A stretch of 64,000 nt of DNA from Paguma larvata (Eukaryota; Chordata; Mammalia; Carnivora; Viverridae): NCBI GenBank assembly GCA_030068075.1, contig CM057833.1, positions 49,681,587 to 49,745,586 of the forward strand, given 5' to 3'. Within the stretch, counting starts at the first letter, position 1; each line of letters opens with the position of its first letter. The notes under the pieces were generated by a model. That model saw only the letters and a list, made by a program, of their open reading frames with translations, was not told where the DNA came from and did not search any database. Position numbers and translations under genes: made by a program. Below are positions 13,233 through 23,945 of this stretch, piece by piece.

Positions 13233-13450
13233 GGGGCACCTGGGTGTCTCAGTCGGTTGAGTGTCCAACTTTGGCTCAGGTCATGATCTCACAGTTTGTG
13301 TGTTTGGGCCCCGCATCGGGCTCTGTGCTGTCAGCTCAGAGCATGGCGCCTGCTTCGGATTCTGTGTTTCCCTCTTTCTCTCTGCTCTTTCCCGGCTCAT
13401 ACTCTCTCTCTCAAAAATAAATAAACATTAAAAAAAACGCAAAAAAAAAC
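13233..13450 (+). repeat. CAN-SINE nested in the tail of another SINE
   Basis: GGGGCACCTGGGTGTCTCAG head to A-rich tail. AAACAATTTTTT-type repeats flank it on both sides, so it entered the T-rich end of the minus-strand SINE that follows. Confidence 0.92.
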
Positions 13451-13464
13451 AAAAACAAAACAAT

Positions 13465-13675
13465 TTTTTTAAATGTCCATTTATTTTTAAGAGAAAGAGG
13501 GATGGAGCATGAGTGGGGGAGGGGCAGAGAGAGAGGAAGACCCAGAATCTGAAGCAGGCTCTAGGCTCTCAGCTGTCAGCATAGAGTCCGATGTGGGGCT
13601 TAAACCTGCAAATTATGAGATCATGACCTGAGCCGAAGTTGGATGCCTAACCAACTGAGCTACCCAGGCGTCCCC
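13465..13675 (-). repeat. CAN-SINE, tail-to-tail with the previous copy
   Basis: A minus-strand copy with the GAGTGGGGGAGGGGCAGAG box and a CTACCCAGGCGTCCCC head. AGTAGGTTGTCTT flanks the pair (13203-13215 and 13680-13692). Confidence 0.93.
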
Positions 13676-13990
13676 ATGAAGTAGGTTGTCTTAACACTTT
13701 GTTGATGGTTTCCTTCACTGTACAAAAGCTTTTCAGTTTGATGTAGTCCCAATTGTTTGTTTTTATTTTTCTTGTCCTTGCCTTTGGAGTCAGATCTGGT
13801 TATTCCTTTTTTATAGCATTTTGATTTATACTGCTTTCCAACATGGTTCAAGGGATCACCTTCCAAAGTCCTCTCTGCGCTAAAGTTAGTATTCTTAGAA
13901 GCATCCATTTAAATTTTTGTTATGGAAATAAAGTGGGTTTCTGTCTTTATAGAATATTAGAATTCAATTTTAGTTATATGAAAGTAACTA

Positions 13991-14345
13991 CCATTGACTC
14001 TTGAACAACACAGGTTTGCATGGCACAGGTTTGCTTATACATGTATTTTTTTTGTAAATACAGTACAGTACTATAAATTTATTTTCTCTTATGATTTTTT
14101 ATTAACATTTTTTCTAGCTTTATTGTAAGAATATAGTATAGTAAGAATATATTGTAAGAATATAGTATATATGATATACAAAATATGTATTAATTCAACT
14201 GTTTATGTTATTGGTAAGGCTTCTGGTCAACAGTAGGCTATTAGTAGTTACATTGTGGGGGAGTAAAAAAATTATACATGGATTTCTACCTAACAGGGGA
14301 TCAGCACCCCAGCCCCTGCATCGTGCATCGTTCAAGGGTCATCTG
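13991..14345. mobile_element. Tigger-type (TcMar) nonautonomous DNA transposon
   Basis: Terminal inverted repeats (left TTGACTCTTGAACAACACAGG, right CGTTCAAGGGTCATCTG) are bordered by TA on both sides (13989-13990 and 14346-14347). The layout and interior (GGTAAGGCTTCTGGTCAACAG) match an internally deleted mariner/Tigger-family element of the Tigger2/MER28 type. There is no transposase frame. Confidence 0.85.
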
Positions 14346-15023
14346 TATACCAAATTATTAAACCAGCAACAGCTTAACTAGTTTGACCTTATGATAATAA
14401 TTTTATTATTCTCATCTATCCTCTGTATTGTGACAATAAAAGAATTCTTAGAGGATAGTCAAGGATATGTTCCAAAAATGTTTCAAATGTTTCATGTTTG
14501 GGGGTATAGTTATTCTAAGTGAATAGTCTATAGTAGCAGGAATTTTGAGGAAAGATAATAATAAAAGAACAACTTAACAATTTATTCTACTCTAAGTTCC
14601 TTGAAGTTAGAAAATTTTCTCATTAATTTCTGAATCTGTCTCAGCATCTTACCTTAGCTATTTATTTGTTATTTATTTATTTAGGAGTCATTATCTAAGA
14701 TAAAGACTTTCCTCATACAAAATGTCTCACTTTGTCTTCATGTTCCCTCCACCCACTTTAAGGCATTAATTTTACATTCTTGCCAAGGACTCTCCAGGGT
14801 ATCCCTGGTAACCAGTGTTGAACCAAAGTCTTCTCCATGGCCTACTTTCTTTCTAACTTAGAAAGAAAAGACATGTCTATTCTCTTATTTTAAACATCTG
14901 AATTTAGAAGATTCATGGTTGGTGGCTTTTAAACAATAAAAATTTTAATTCTAAAAATTGCATATGTTCTTTGTGTAAGATTTGAAAAGGTGGATATTAG
15001 TGGTATAAAAACAACCACACACA

Positions 15024-15059
15024 GGAGTGCTTGGGTGGCTCAGTTGGTTAAGTGTCTCT
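15024..15059 (+). repeat. Outer SINE of triple nest, 5' part
   Basis: The head GGAGTGCTTGGGTGGCTCAG and GGTTAAGTGTCT are cut at TAAGTGTCT by a second SINE; the rest resumes at 15595. Confidence 0.9.
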
Positions 15060-15060
15060 C

Positions 15061-15170
15061 TTTTTTTTTTTTTTTTTTTTGAGAGAGAGAGAGTGTGCAA
15101 GTGAGTGAAGGGCAGAGAGAGAAAGAATCCCACAAGGGGCGGAGAGGGAGAAAAAGAGAGGGAGAGAGAT
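15061..15170 (-). repeat. Middle SINE of triple nest, tail side
   Basis: A T20 run followed by GAGAGA and GGGCAGAGAGAG marks the 3' half of a minus-strand SINE. It is split at AAAAAGAGAGGGAGAG by a third SINE. Confidence 0.9.
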
Positions 15171-15407
15171 GGGGCACCTGGGTGGCTCAGTTGGTTAAGC
15201 ATCCAACTTTGGCTCAAGTCATGATCTCACAGCTTGTGAGTTTGAGCCCTGCATCAGGCTCTGTGCTGACTGCTCAGAGCCTGGAGCCTGCTTCAGATTC
15301 TGTGTCTTCTTCTCTCTCTGCCCCTCCCCCGCTCATGCTCTGCCTCTCTCTCTCTCTCTCTCTCTCTCTCCTTCAAAAATAAATAAGCATTAAAAAACTT
15401 AAAAAAG
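15171..15407 (+). repeat. Inner SINE of triple nest
   Basis: A complete plus-strand SINE flanked by AAAAAGAGAGGGAGAG at 15151-15166 and 15408-15423. Confidence 0.95.
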
Positions 15408-15423
15408 AAAAAGAGAGGGAGAG

Positions 15424-15594
15424 GGAGAAAGAGAAGCAGGGCTCACCCAAATAGGGGCTCATGATTTTGCCCGAAGTGGGGCTTGTGTTCACTTGAAGCG
15501 AGACACGAGCTCACTCTAAGTGGGAGTTCACAAACCTTGAGAGAATGGCCTGAGCCGAAGTCAGATGCTTAACGACTGAGCCACCCAGGCACCC
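15424..15594 (-). repeat. Middle SINE of triple nest, head side
   Basis: It continues the minus-strand SINE to GAGCCACCCAGGCACCC. The interior 15430-15530 is unusual, with repeated GGGGCT and CTCA motifs. Confidence 0.85.
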
Positions 15595-15735
15595 TAAGTG
15601 TCTGACCCTTGATTTGGGCTCAGGTCATGGTCTCATGGTTTGGAGACCTCTCTCTCTTTGCCCCTCCCCCACTATAAATAAATAAATAAGTAAACAAATA
15701 AATAAATAACCAATCAACCAACCAACCAATCACAC
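15595..15735 (+). repeat. Outer SINE of triple nest, 3' part, with AAAT/CCAA tail
   Basis: It resumes at TAAGTGTCT and ends in (AAAT)n followed by (CCAA)n-type repeats at about 15675-15730. It lacks the centre of the body. Confidence 0.85.
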
Positions 15736-16089
15736 ACAATTTTACATCCAGAGAAAACTGTCAATTTTTGATGTACTTCTTTCTAACTCTGCCCCTGTCC
15801 CTTCCCTAGCCAGTATCATGTGATGCATAAAGTTTTAGATTCTGCAGTGTTTACCCATTTTCACAAACTTTCTGAAGACATTTTTAATGGATATAAATTC
15901 CATCATGTGGATGCACATTTTAGAAACCTTTCTCCTTGCTTTTCCAAATTTTGTTAAATTATGCAATTTTCTGGAGGAAAATTTTTCTTTCCTTTTCTAT
16001 ATTCTAGTTGTCAGTGAAAAAATGTCCAACTGACAGAGGTTTACAGCTTGTAGAAGTGCTACTAGTGATATAACTATATTTATTAATTT

Positions 16090-16480
16090 ATCAGTTCATT
16101 GATTCATTTAAAAAACATTTCGAGAACCAGTCACATGCCAGGCAGAAGAGCTTAAGGACACTCAGAAAGTTGACAGTCTAGTGGAAGAGGTAAGAAGTAA
16201 TTACAATACAGTATGATGATTCCCAGGATAGAAGCGGACATAGGATCCTGTAGGAGCTAAGAGCAGGGACATCTGTCTTAATTTCAGGTATGGAGGTGGG
16301 TAGAAATCTTACAAGTCTTAGAGGAGGTGAAACTTAAACTGGGTCTTAGGGATTATAAGGTACTCAAAAAGTGAGAGCGAGCAGGAAGACCTTCTAGGTA
16401 AAGGGAACAGCACATGAAAGGCATGAAGTATCAGATAACATGTCCAATTTGGAAGCTTTAATATTAGTATTAAAAATGAC
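16090..16480 (+). repeat. Old mammalian interspersed repeat, family unassigned
   Basis: The start resembles the widespread CAGGCACTGT-type SINE/LINE segment (CATGCCAGGCAGAAGAGC), followed by text such as AACAGCACATGAAAGGCATG common to old L2-age repeats. The family is not certain. Confidence 0.45.
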
Positions 16481-16724
16481 TCCAGTATATGGTGCATGTG
16501 AGGGAGTGGCAAGAGAGAAAGCTAAGAAAGAGGGCAGACATAATTTCTCGAAGGGCCTTGAATATCATTCTCAAGGCTGAGAGTGTAAACATAAACATGG
16601 CAAAGTCCTTGAGGAACGTGTTTGTAGCTCTAATTTTCATTGGTACATCAGCAATTCTCAAATTAATAGCTCTCACTCTTTAAGCTCCTGATCTATATAG
16701 CCTGCTGCCTAGTTGGCCCCTCTA

Positions 16725-17430
16725 GAATATATCTAGAATGTAAGCTCCACGAGAGGAAGTATTTCATTGCTTTTGTCCTGAGCTATATCTGCATTGCCTT
16801 GAACAGTGCCTGGCAATAATTTATTGAATAATTTAAGAAATGTTTGATAGGAATCATGTATCTTGCAGAGGCATCTCCAACTACATATAAATCAAATTTG
16901 TGATCTTCCTCCTCTAACCAGATCCTTCCTAATGTTCCCTGTTTCAATCATTATCACCTTATTTAGTTTCATAAGTCAGGAACATGGATATATCTTTGGC
17001 ATATCTGTTTTTTTTGCCTTCCATATTCATTTAATCACCGAGACATTGATGTTTTGAAACATTTTGTTATATGTCTGTTTCTCTCCCTCTTCACTGTTCC
17101 AGCCCAGGCTATTATCATCTCTTTCCTCGTCCTATACAATCCTAGGAAACTCTAATCATGTACTCTTGTCCCTTTTCAGTCTATTCTTTGTGCTGCTCTT
17201 AGAGACAAACAAACGCAGATATTCTGTTATTCTGATATTCCTGTTTGAAACCAATTGTTCTTAGGATGAACAACATTCTTAGCATGGTCTACAAGGCTCC
17301 GTGTGCTCTAGCCCATGTCAAGCCTTTGGCTACATCTCAAGTGCCTTTTCTGGACTATCCATGCTCTAGTCACATTGGCTTTAAAAATTTTTCCAGTGGA
17401 CCATGCTTTCTCCTGACTCCACTGTATAAT
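16725..17430 (+). repeat. L2 remnants (plus strand)
   Basis: 16735-16830 matches the L2 3' end (GAATGTAAGCTCCACGAGAG and ACAGTGCCTGGCA). 16870-17430 resembles more internal L2 sequence. There is no coding potential. Confidence 0.6.
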
Positions 17431-18218
17431 TAGTAGCTTTTAGTACATATTATAAAATGGAACATCTACTGTTAGAGAAATAAATGTATCAATACTTTTG
17501 AGGAGATATTTATAACCCTAAAAGATCACTTTTCTGTGTGGCATTGTTTTCTTGAAAAGTAAATTTCTGCGAATTATTGTAAATAATCACAAGCATTTTA
17601 AGGTATAATTTGTTCCTCTTCCAGATTATATCACACATCTCACCTTCCCCTCAAGTCAGTTATAAAACAAGTACTTAACGAGCTACATTTACTCTTATTT
17701 GAAAGTAGGAAAACATTCTCTGTTGTGATTTAAGCTATTTTTTAAATGCGGCAGTGTCGAGATAGGAAGGAAATGTAGGAAATGCCTTAAAAAACAAACC
17801 AATTAGGTTTTATATGAAAGTAGTGACTTAATCAGTTTAAATGAAAGCCTCCATTCTGAGATAGTTGTCATTTCTTACAAGATTTCAAACCGCCTTCTCT
17901 ATAATAACAAATAAAACAAATTGAATAGTCTCACAAGCACCAAAGCTGAGTTGTTTTCCTAAGCTAATTTATTGTTCTTAATTGTGAGTACCTGGAGGAA
18001 ATGATTGTTTGGTTTTGTATGATAATTTTTATTGTGTATTTGGTATTAAATGTTTTTATAATTAAAATATTTATAGAATATATTGTATTGCTATGTAAAA
18101 TGAGAAACTGATTTGCTTATTTGTAGTTCAAATTGTATTTAATCACTTCAGTAACTTTAGCAAGTATTGCACCATATAATATGTATTACTGATTTTTCCT
18201 TATTTTTTTTCCTTTTAG

Positions 18219-18280
18219 TCAAAAATTAAACTTTACAGAAGAATGCAATCAAGTGATGGCTTTTCCTTTAGAATTTGAAT
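18219..18280 (+). other. ATG4C: 5' UTR part of the ATG4C start exon, with two upstream ATGs
   Basis: A pyrimidine-rich tract ending CCTTTTAG at 18218 makes a good 3' splice site, giving 62 bases of 5' UTR before the ATG. A second candidate, TTTTCCTTTAG ending at 18271, would leave only 9 bases of UTR. Between them lie ATG 18243 (11 codons, stop TGA 18276-18278) and ATG 18256 (15 codons, stop TGA 18301-18303, overlapping the main start out of frame). Which acceptor is used cannot be decided from sequence. Confidence 0.7.
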
Positions 18281-18356
18281 ATGGAAGCCACAGGAACAGA
18301 TGAAGTTGACAAGCTAAAAACTAAATTTATATCTGCTTGGAACAACATGAAATATA
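18281..18356 (+). CDS. ATG4C: ATG4C coding exon 1 (residues 1-25 plus first base of codon 26)
   Basis: The exon encodes MEATGTDEVDKLKTKF followed by ISAWNNMKY, the ATG4C N-terminus. The start at 18281 is chosen because it matches the family N-terminus and an in-frame TAG lies just upstream (18269-18271). Residues 7-10 read DEVD, a caspase-3-type recognition motif; the related ATG4D is known to be cleaved at such a motif, but cleavage of this protein is only inferred. The donor is A|GTAAGT, close to consensus. Two out-of-frame upstream ATGs lie in the preceding 38 bases. Confidence 0.95.
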
Positions 18357-19039
18357 GTAAGTATCATGATTTCAAAATTATATAAATCCAAAGAAATATA
18401 AGATATCTATCATCTGCCTTATAAAGTCATTGATAACTGCTTGAGGTTCTCTTTGAATGAAATATTTCTGTAAGGAATGTAAATAAGAATATATTCTGAA
18501 GAAAGAGCCAAATATCATCATAAACATTGCCTAGAAACAGGCATACTATGTGGTCCTTTTTCTTTAAACATTCAGAAGCAAAGGTAATTTATTTAGGTAG
18601 AGATACTACCTACGTTTTTCAGACTCAGTTTCAGGCAACTATATGTATAAACCAGGAAGCAAGCAAACTAGACTTTTGAACACACCAAACAGATATGTTC
18701 ATACCTACGAATTTCTCTCAGACCCAGATGTTTAACCTAGTTACTCTTGGCTTGTGAACAAATTCTTTAAGGATCATACGATGGTTTTAAAGCCCACCTT
18801 GGACTAGAAACAAATTGGAGATGAAGAAGCTTTCAAAGATGGAGAAATACTCAGCAGAACCAGTTTCAACAGGAAGAAGTTCATATCCATATAATCGGAA
18901 TGATAACATTTAGAAAAATCCCTTTATAATGCAAATTCAGGTAGAACACAATGGACTATTGGCTCTTGCTCACTGGGAAGCATGGCCAGCTAGAGGCCAT
19001 GTTAGATAGTTACAACTTGATAAAAAGACATTGCATTTT

Positions 19040-21285
19040 GAAAACTATGAGCATTGGTTTTTTAAAAATTGAGATATAATATACTAAAAACTTCATCCTT
19101 TTTATGATTCACTGGTTTTAGTATATTTACAAGATTGTACAACTATCGTCACTAGCTAATTCTGGAATATTTTTATCACCCCAAAATGCATCCCTGTCCC
19201 CATTAGCACCTACTCCCTGTTCCTCCCCACCTCTTCTCCAGCCCTGGCTGGTTGCCCAGGTCTGTCTACTGTCTCTATGGGTTTGACTGTTCTGGACATT
19301 TCTTATAAATGGAATTATGTAACTTGTGGCCTTTTGTGTCTGACTCCTTTCACTCAGCATAATGTTTTCAAAATTCATCCATACTGTAGCATGTATGTAT
19401 CAGCACTTCATTCCTTTATATGACTGAATAATATTTCATTGTATGGCCATACCACATTTTCTTTACCCATTTGTTAGTTGAAGGACATTTGGGTTGTTTT
19501 TGAATTTTTGGCTAATACGAATAATGCTGCTGTAAACATTGTATACAAGTTTTTGTGTGAACATATTTGTTCAGTTCTCTTGGGTATATACCTAAGAGCA
19601 GAATTGCTGGATAATACATAAACTCTAATTTTAACTTTTTGAAAAACTACCAAGCTGTTTTCTAAAGTGGCTGCACCATTTTACATTCCTATCAGCAGTG
19701 TTTGAGGGTTTGAATTTCTCCACATCCTCACTAGCACTTTTTGCTGTCCATCTTTTTTATTGGAGCCATTCCAGTGGGCATGAAGTGTCTTAATGAGTTT
19801 GATTTGCATTTCCTTGATGAATAATGATATTAAGCAACTTTCCATATACTTATTGACTATCTGTATTCTTTGGAGAAATATCTATTCAAATCCTTTGCTG
19901 TAAGGAGTTGTAAGAGTTCTTTATATATTCTAGACAGAAATCCCTTAGCAAATATATGATTTACAAATACTTTCTCCCATTTTAGGATTGTCTTTTCACT
20001 TTCTTGATAGTGTCCACTAGAGCACAAAACTTTCAAATTTTGATAAAATCCAGCTTATTTTTTCTTTGGTTGTTTGTGCTTTTGATATCATATTTAAGAA
20101 AATGCTACATAAATCAAGATCATGAAGATTTATACCTATGTTTTTTAAGAATTTTATGTATTTTAATTAAAGAAACGATTTTTTATTTTAGGGAGAGAGA
20201 GAGGAGAGAGAGAGAGAACACGAACGTGAGTGGGGGAGAAGGGCAGAGGGAGAGAGAGAGAATCTTAAGCTCCATACTAAGTGTGTAGCCTGATGAGGGA
20301 TCCTGGGATCTTACGACCTTGGGATCATGACCTGAGCTACAACCAAGAGTCCTGTGCTTAACTGACTAAGCCACTCAGGAACCTCAAGGATTTTATTATT
20401 TTAGCTTTCATATTTAGGTCTTTGATCTATTTTGAGTTAATTTTTGCATGTGATGTGAGGTAGAAGTCCAACTGCATTTTTGTATGTGGCTATCTAGTTG
20501 TCCCAGCACCATTTTTTGAGAAGACTATTCTTTCTCCATTGAATGGTCTTGATACCCTTGTCTAAATCAGTTGACCATAGATGTAAAGGTTTATTTCTGG
20601 ACTTCCAATTCCATTTATGTACACATCCATCCATGTGCCAGTACCACTCTCTCTTGATTACTTTAGCTTTTCGTAAAATTACAAAATTGGAAAGTGTGAT
20701 TTTTTTCAACTCTGTTCTTCTTTTCCAAGATTATTTTGGCTATTCTGGATGCATTTTTTGATCATCATATCAATTGCTGCAAGAAATCCAGTTGGGATTT
20801 TGATAGAGATTTCATTGAATCTGTAGGTCACTTGCAGAGTATTGCTGTCTTAACAGAGTATTGCGATATTAAGTCTTCCAATCCATGGACATGAGATGTC
20901 TTTCCTTATATTTAGGTTTATAATTTTTTTTCAATCATGTTTTGTGTTTTTCTACTTATAAAGCTTGTACTTTTTTGTTAAAGTTATTCTTAAGTATTTT
21001 ATTCTTTTCGATGCTATTTTAAAGTGAATTGTTTTCTTTAAGTTTGTTTGTTGCTAGTATATAGAAATACAGTTGCTTTTTGTAATTTGATCCTGTGTCT
21101 TGTAATCTTGATGTTCTACTTAGTTAGCTCTAATAGATTTTTGTGGATTCCTTCGGATTTTCTATATGTAAGATCATGTCATCTGCAAATTGAGGCTTAT
21201 GTTCTTTTTAAACCATTTCATTTGGTGAATAGGTTATGTGATGAAGATTTCATTTGTAAGTTGAAAATTGTCATATAGGCACTAG
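19040..21285 (-). repeat. Ancient L1M (minus strand), 3' UTR to ORF2
   Basis: In reverse, the block runs from L1 3' UTR (19060-19450) through ORF2. The reverse frame at 20494-20709 reads KGIKTIQWRKNSLLKKWCWDN, a typical L1 ORF2 segment. Stops and a SINE at 20167 break it. Confidence 0.88.
20167..20385 (-). repeat. CAN-SINE in L1M
   Basis: It has a (GA)n tract, the GTGGGGGAGAAGGGCAGAGG box and a degraded head CCACTCAGGAACC. AAGRATTTTAT repeats flank it. Confidence 0.88.
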
Positions 21286-21297
21286 ATAACCCATTTT

Positions 21298-21530
21298 TAT
21301 GTTATTATTTTTTAAATACAAATCACTTTTATTTTTAAATGTTTATTTATTTTTGAGAGGAGAGAGAGTGCAAGCAGGGGAGGGGCAGAGGAAGAGGGAG
21401 ACAGAGAATCTGAAGTGGTCTCCGAAAGCTGTCAGTGTAGAGCCTGATGTGGGGCTTGAATTCATGAATCATGAGCTCATGACCTGAGCCGAAGTCAGAA
21501 GCTTAAAGGAATGAGCCACCCAAGTGCCCC
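21298..21530 (-). repeat. CAN-SINE
   Basis: A minus-strand copy ending CCACCCAAGTGCCCC. Flanks TAGATAACCCATTTT and TAGAATAACTCATTTT are a diverged target duplication. Confidence 0.9.
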
Positions 21531-21836
21531 TAGAATAACTCATTTTAGCAGTATCCTAGGAACTGTTACTTAAACTATTATTTACATATGTGTTGTTTTC
21601 CTTATCTAGATATTTAAGTGGCCATCATAAAATTATGGTAATTTCTAATTTCAGAAGAACAGATGGTTTAAGGTGACTAAGTGTTCTAGATAGCTTCAAG
21701 TTATGGACTAGTATCTTTGTTTGATTTTGTTGGTTGAAAATCACTCTAAAATATTTACTGTATTTTCCTTGCTTAGAGTTTGTGTAGAATGGGTGGTGTA
21801 GGAAGGACTGACATTGAGTACTTACTAGTATTAAAA

Positions 21837-21862
21837 AGAATTTTTTTAAAGGTTTATTTATT

Positions 21863-21903
<41 letters not shown>

Positions 21904-22063
21904 GAGTGGGGGAGGAGCAGGAAGAGGGACACACAGAATCTGAAGCAGGCTCCAGGCTCAGCGCTCAGCACAGAGTCCAGTGCGCGGCTCAAACCCATGA
22001 ACCACGAGGTCATGACCTGAGCTGAAGTCAGAGGCTTAATCGACTGAGCCACCCAGGCATCCC
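21837..22063 (-). repeat. CAN-SINE with (GA)n
   Basis: A complete minus-strand copy with more than 15 GA units at 21866-21896 and the head CCACCCAGGCATCCC. Confidence 0.93.
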
Positions 22064-22074
22064 AGCATTTAGTA

Positions 22075-22265
22075 GATAATTTATGTACTTTATTTAAATC
22101 TCGTATCTTTCTGAGATAGATATCTTTCTGAGATTTTTTTAAATTAGAAAACTGAGATTAAGTAACATATTTGTAGTCACATATCTAGGTAGTAAGTCAT
22201 GAAACTGGTATTCAAACCCAGCCTCCCTTGCTCCCCAGTCTTGCTGTTCTCTGAATACAGTGAAC
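22075..22265 (+). repeat. MIR-like SINE remnant
   Basis: The order of motifs (AAACTGAGATTAAGTAAC, then AGTAAGTCATGAAACTGG, then TTCAAACCCAG) follows the mammalian MIR consensus. Confidence 0.6.
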
Positions 22266-22455
22266 ATAATTTAGGATTATTTTTATCAATGTCAATATTA
22301 TGAAATGATGAAGATGGAACTAGAAATGGCATAGCACTTAAGATTTAAAAGAGTCTGGACCTTACTTTCTTGAAAAACTGCTTAATTTTTGCTTTCTTCT
22401 CCTCCCTCCTTTTATTTACATGACTTTATGAGGTGTGTAAACTTGACTTCAATTT

Positions 22456-22698
22456 TATTAAAAAATCTTTTTTAATATTTATTTTTGAGAGAGAGAGAGA
22501 GAGAGAAAGAGAAAGAGAGACAGAGTACGAGCAGAGGAAGGTCAGAGAGAGAGGGAGACACAGAATCTGAAGCTGGCTCCAGGCTCTGAGCTGTCAGCAC
22601 AGAGCCCGACGGGGGTGGGGGGCTTAAACTCACGAACCGTGAGATCATGACCTGAGCTGAAGTCGGACACTTAACCAACTGAGCCACCCAGGCGCTCC
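22456..22698 (-). repeat. CAN-SINE
   Basis: A minus-strand copy with a G-run (GGGGGTGGGGGG) at 22612-22622 and a GCCACCCAGGCGC head. Confidence 0.92.
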
Positions 22699-22879
22699 TT
22701 GACTCCCTTTTCGAAAGTAGTAATATGTAAACCATCTTTCTTCTGGGTGTTTCAGATCCTCCAGAAAATAATTATCATCTGTTATTTCTATATTTGGGTT
22801 GTTTGGATCTTTTAAAGCTTCATGGTTTTCAGGTAGCTAACTTAATGGACTATAGGTTTTTGTAATATTCTGTTTATGA

Positions 22880-23595
22880 CTGCTAGTCTCCAAAGATTGT
22901 CCTTAGTAAGGATCTTTAATCATATCTTGTGTTGTCTCTTTTCTCATTGAATCTGGGCTGGCCTGTGCCTCATATTAACCAACAGAAAGAGAGGAAATGA
23001 AGTTGTGTCAATTCTAGGCCTGGTCATTAAGAGGCAACTTCTGCTTGCTCTGATTTGGAGCTCTGAACTGTTATGTAACCAGATTAGGTACTCTGCTGGA
23101 CAAAATCACATGGAGAGACCACATGATGAAGAAAGGACCTGTGACTACCTAAGAGAGAAAGCATCAACAATTTAGTGTCTCAGTTGAGCCTCTCCATCTG
23201 ATTTCCACTACTTTAGACTTAGCAGGAGAACTGCTTGGTTGAGCCCAGTCAATCCAGAGAACTGTCTGATATAAGAAGAAAAGTTGTTTCATAAGATAAA
23301 GACAGAGAAGGAGGCATAAGAGATTCTTAAATATACAGAACAAACTGAAGGTTGCTGGAGGTGAGGTGGGTGGGGGGAATGGCTAAAGGGGTGATGGGCA
23401 TTAAGGAGGGTGCTTGTTGTGATGAGCACTGGGTGTTATACGTAAGTGATGAATCACTAAATTCTACTCCTGAAACCAAGACTACATTATATGCTAACTT
23501 GAATTTAAATAAAAACTTGGAAGAAAAAAATTGTTTCAAATTATTAAGTTTTGGAGCGGTTTGTTAAACAGGAACAAATAACTGAAACACTGTTC
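22880..23595 (+). repeat. MLT1-type LTR (old ERVL-MaLR), interrupted by L1
   Basis: The first part carries CTGGGCTGGCCTGTG, CCAACAGAAAGAGAGGAAATG and TTCTAGGCCTGGTCATTAAG; the last part carries TTATTAAGTTTTGGAGCGG and GGAACAAATAACTGAAACAC. This order is that of a solitary MLT1 LTR. A short L1 at 23292-23530 splits it. No internal retroviral genes are present. Confidence 0.75.
23292..23530 (+). repeat. L1 3' UTR fragment inserted in MLT1
   Basis: It contains AAGAGATTCTTAAATATACAG, GATGAGCACTGGGTGTTATA and an A-rich end, as in carnivore L1 3' ends. The short repeat TTGTTTCA lies at 23284-23291 and 23531-23538. Confidence 0.88.
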
Positions 23596-23748
23596 TAGTT
23601 TATCTCTTAATATTTTTTTCGTAATTCACAGAAAATTCATATAAAGTGATATAAGAAATCATTAAGTATACAATTTGCAGGGTATGACACTTGTATATAC
23701 CTATGAAACTAAGAATCTAATCAATACACAGAAAATTTCCTTCACCCC

Positions 23749-23945
23749 CTGAGGGTTGATGGGGGGCGGGGGAGAGGGGAAAATGGTGATGGGCACTGAG
23801 GAGGGCACTTGTTGGGATGAGCGCTGGGTGTTGTAATGTAAGCGATGAATCATGGGAATCTACCCCCGAAACCAAGAGCACACTGTATATACTGTATGTT
23901 AGCCAACTTGACAATAAATTATATTTACAAGAAGAAGAAGAAGAA
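23749..23945 (+). repeat. L1 3' UTR-only insertion with 18-bp duplication
   Basis: It starts CTGAGGGTTGATGGGG, contains GATGAGCGCTGGGTGTTGTA and ends AATAAATTATATTTACAAG(AAG)n. GAAAATTTCCTTCACCCC at 23731-23748 recurs at 23946-23963 with one mismatch. Confidence 0.95.

Larger units (their letters stand above)
11605..13920 (-). repeat. Ancient L1M (minus strand), heavily interrupted
   Basis: The L1 3' UTR starts around 11605. ORF2 C-terminal sequence is recognisable at 12730-13220; the reverse reading at 12809-13009 includes [17 protein letters not shown], a typical L1 ORF2 segment. More ORF2 is at 13680-13908 (reverse reading includes [14 protein letters not shown]). Insertions at 12169-12692 and 13216-13679 split it. 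Confidence 0.85.
1..18218 (+). other. Upstream intron/flank of ATG4C: overview
   Basis: No coding exon is recognised here. Stretches at about 410-2360, 2550-3675, 3850-6040, 14350-15020, 15740-16090 and 17440-18218 look like unique AT-rich intronic DNA with no gene, RNA gene or CpG island that I can see. The rest is repeats listed separately. A noncoding first exon of ATG4C could be hidden here but has no recognisable signature; the absence of a CpG island argues that the promoter lies upstream of base 1. Confidence 0.6.

Noticed and set aside
22880..23595. Functional endogenous retrovirus
   Set aside because: Only a solitary, decayed LTR interrupted by an L1 is present; no gag, pol or env sequence was seen.
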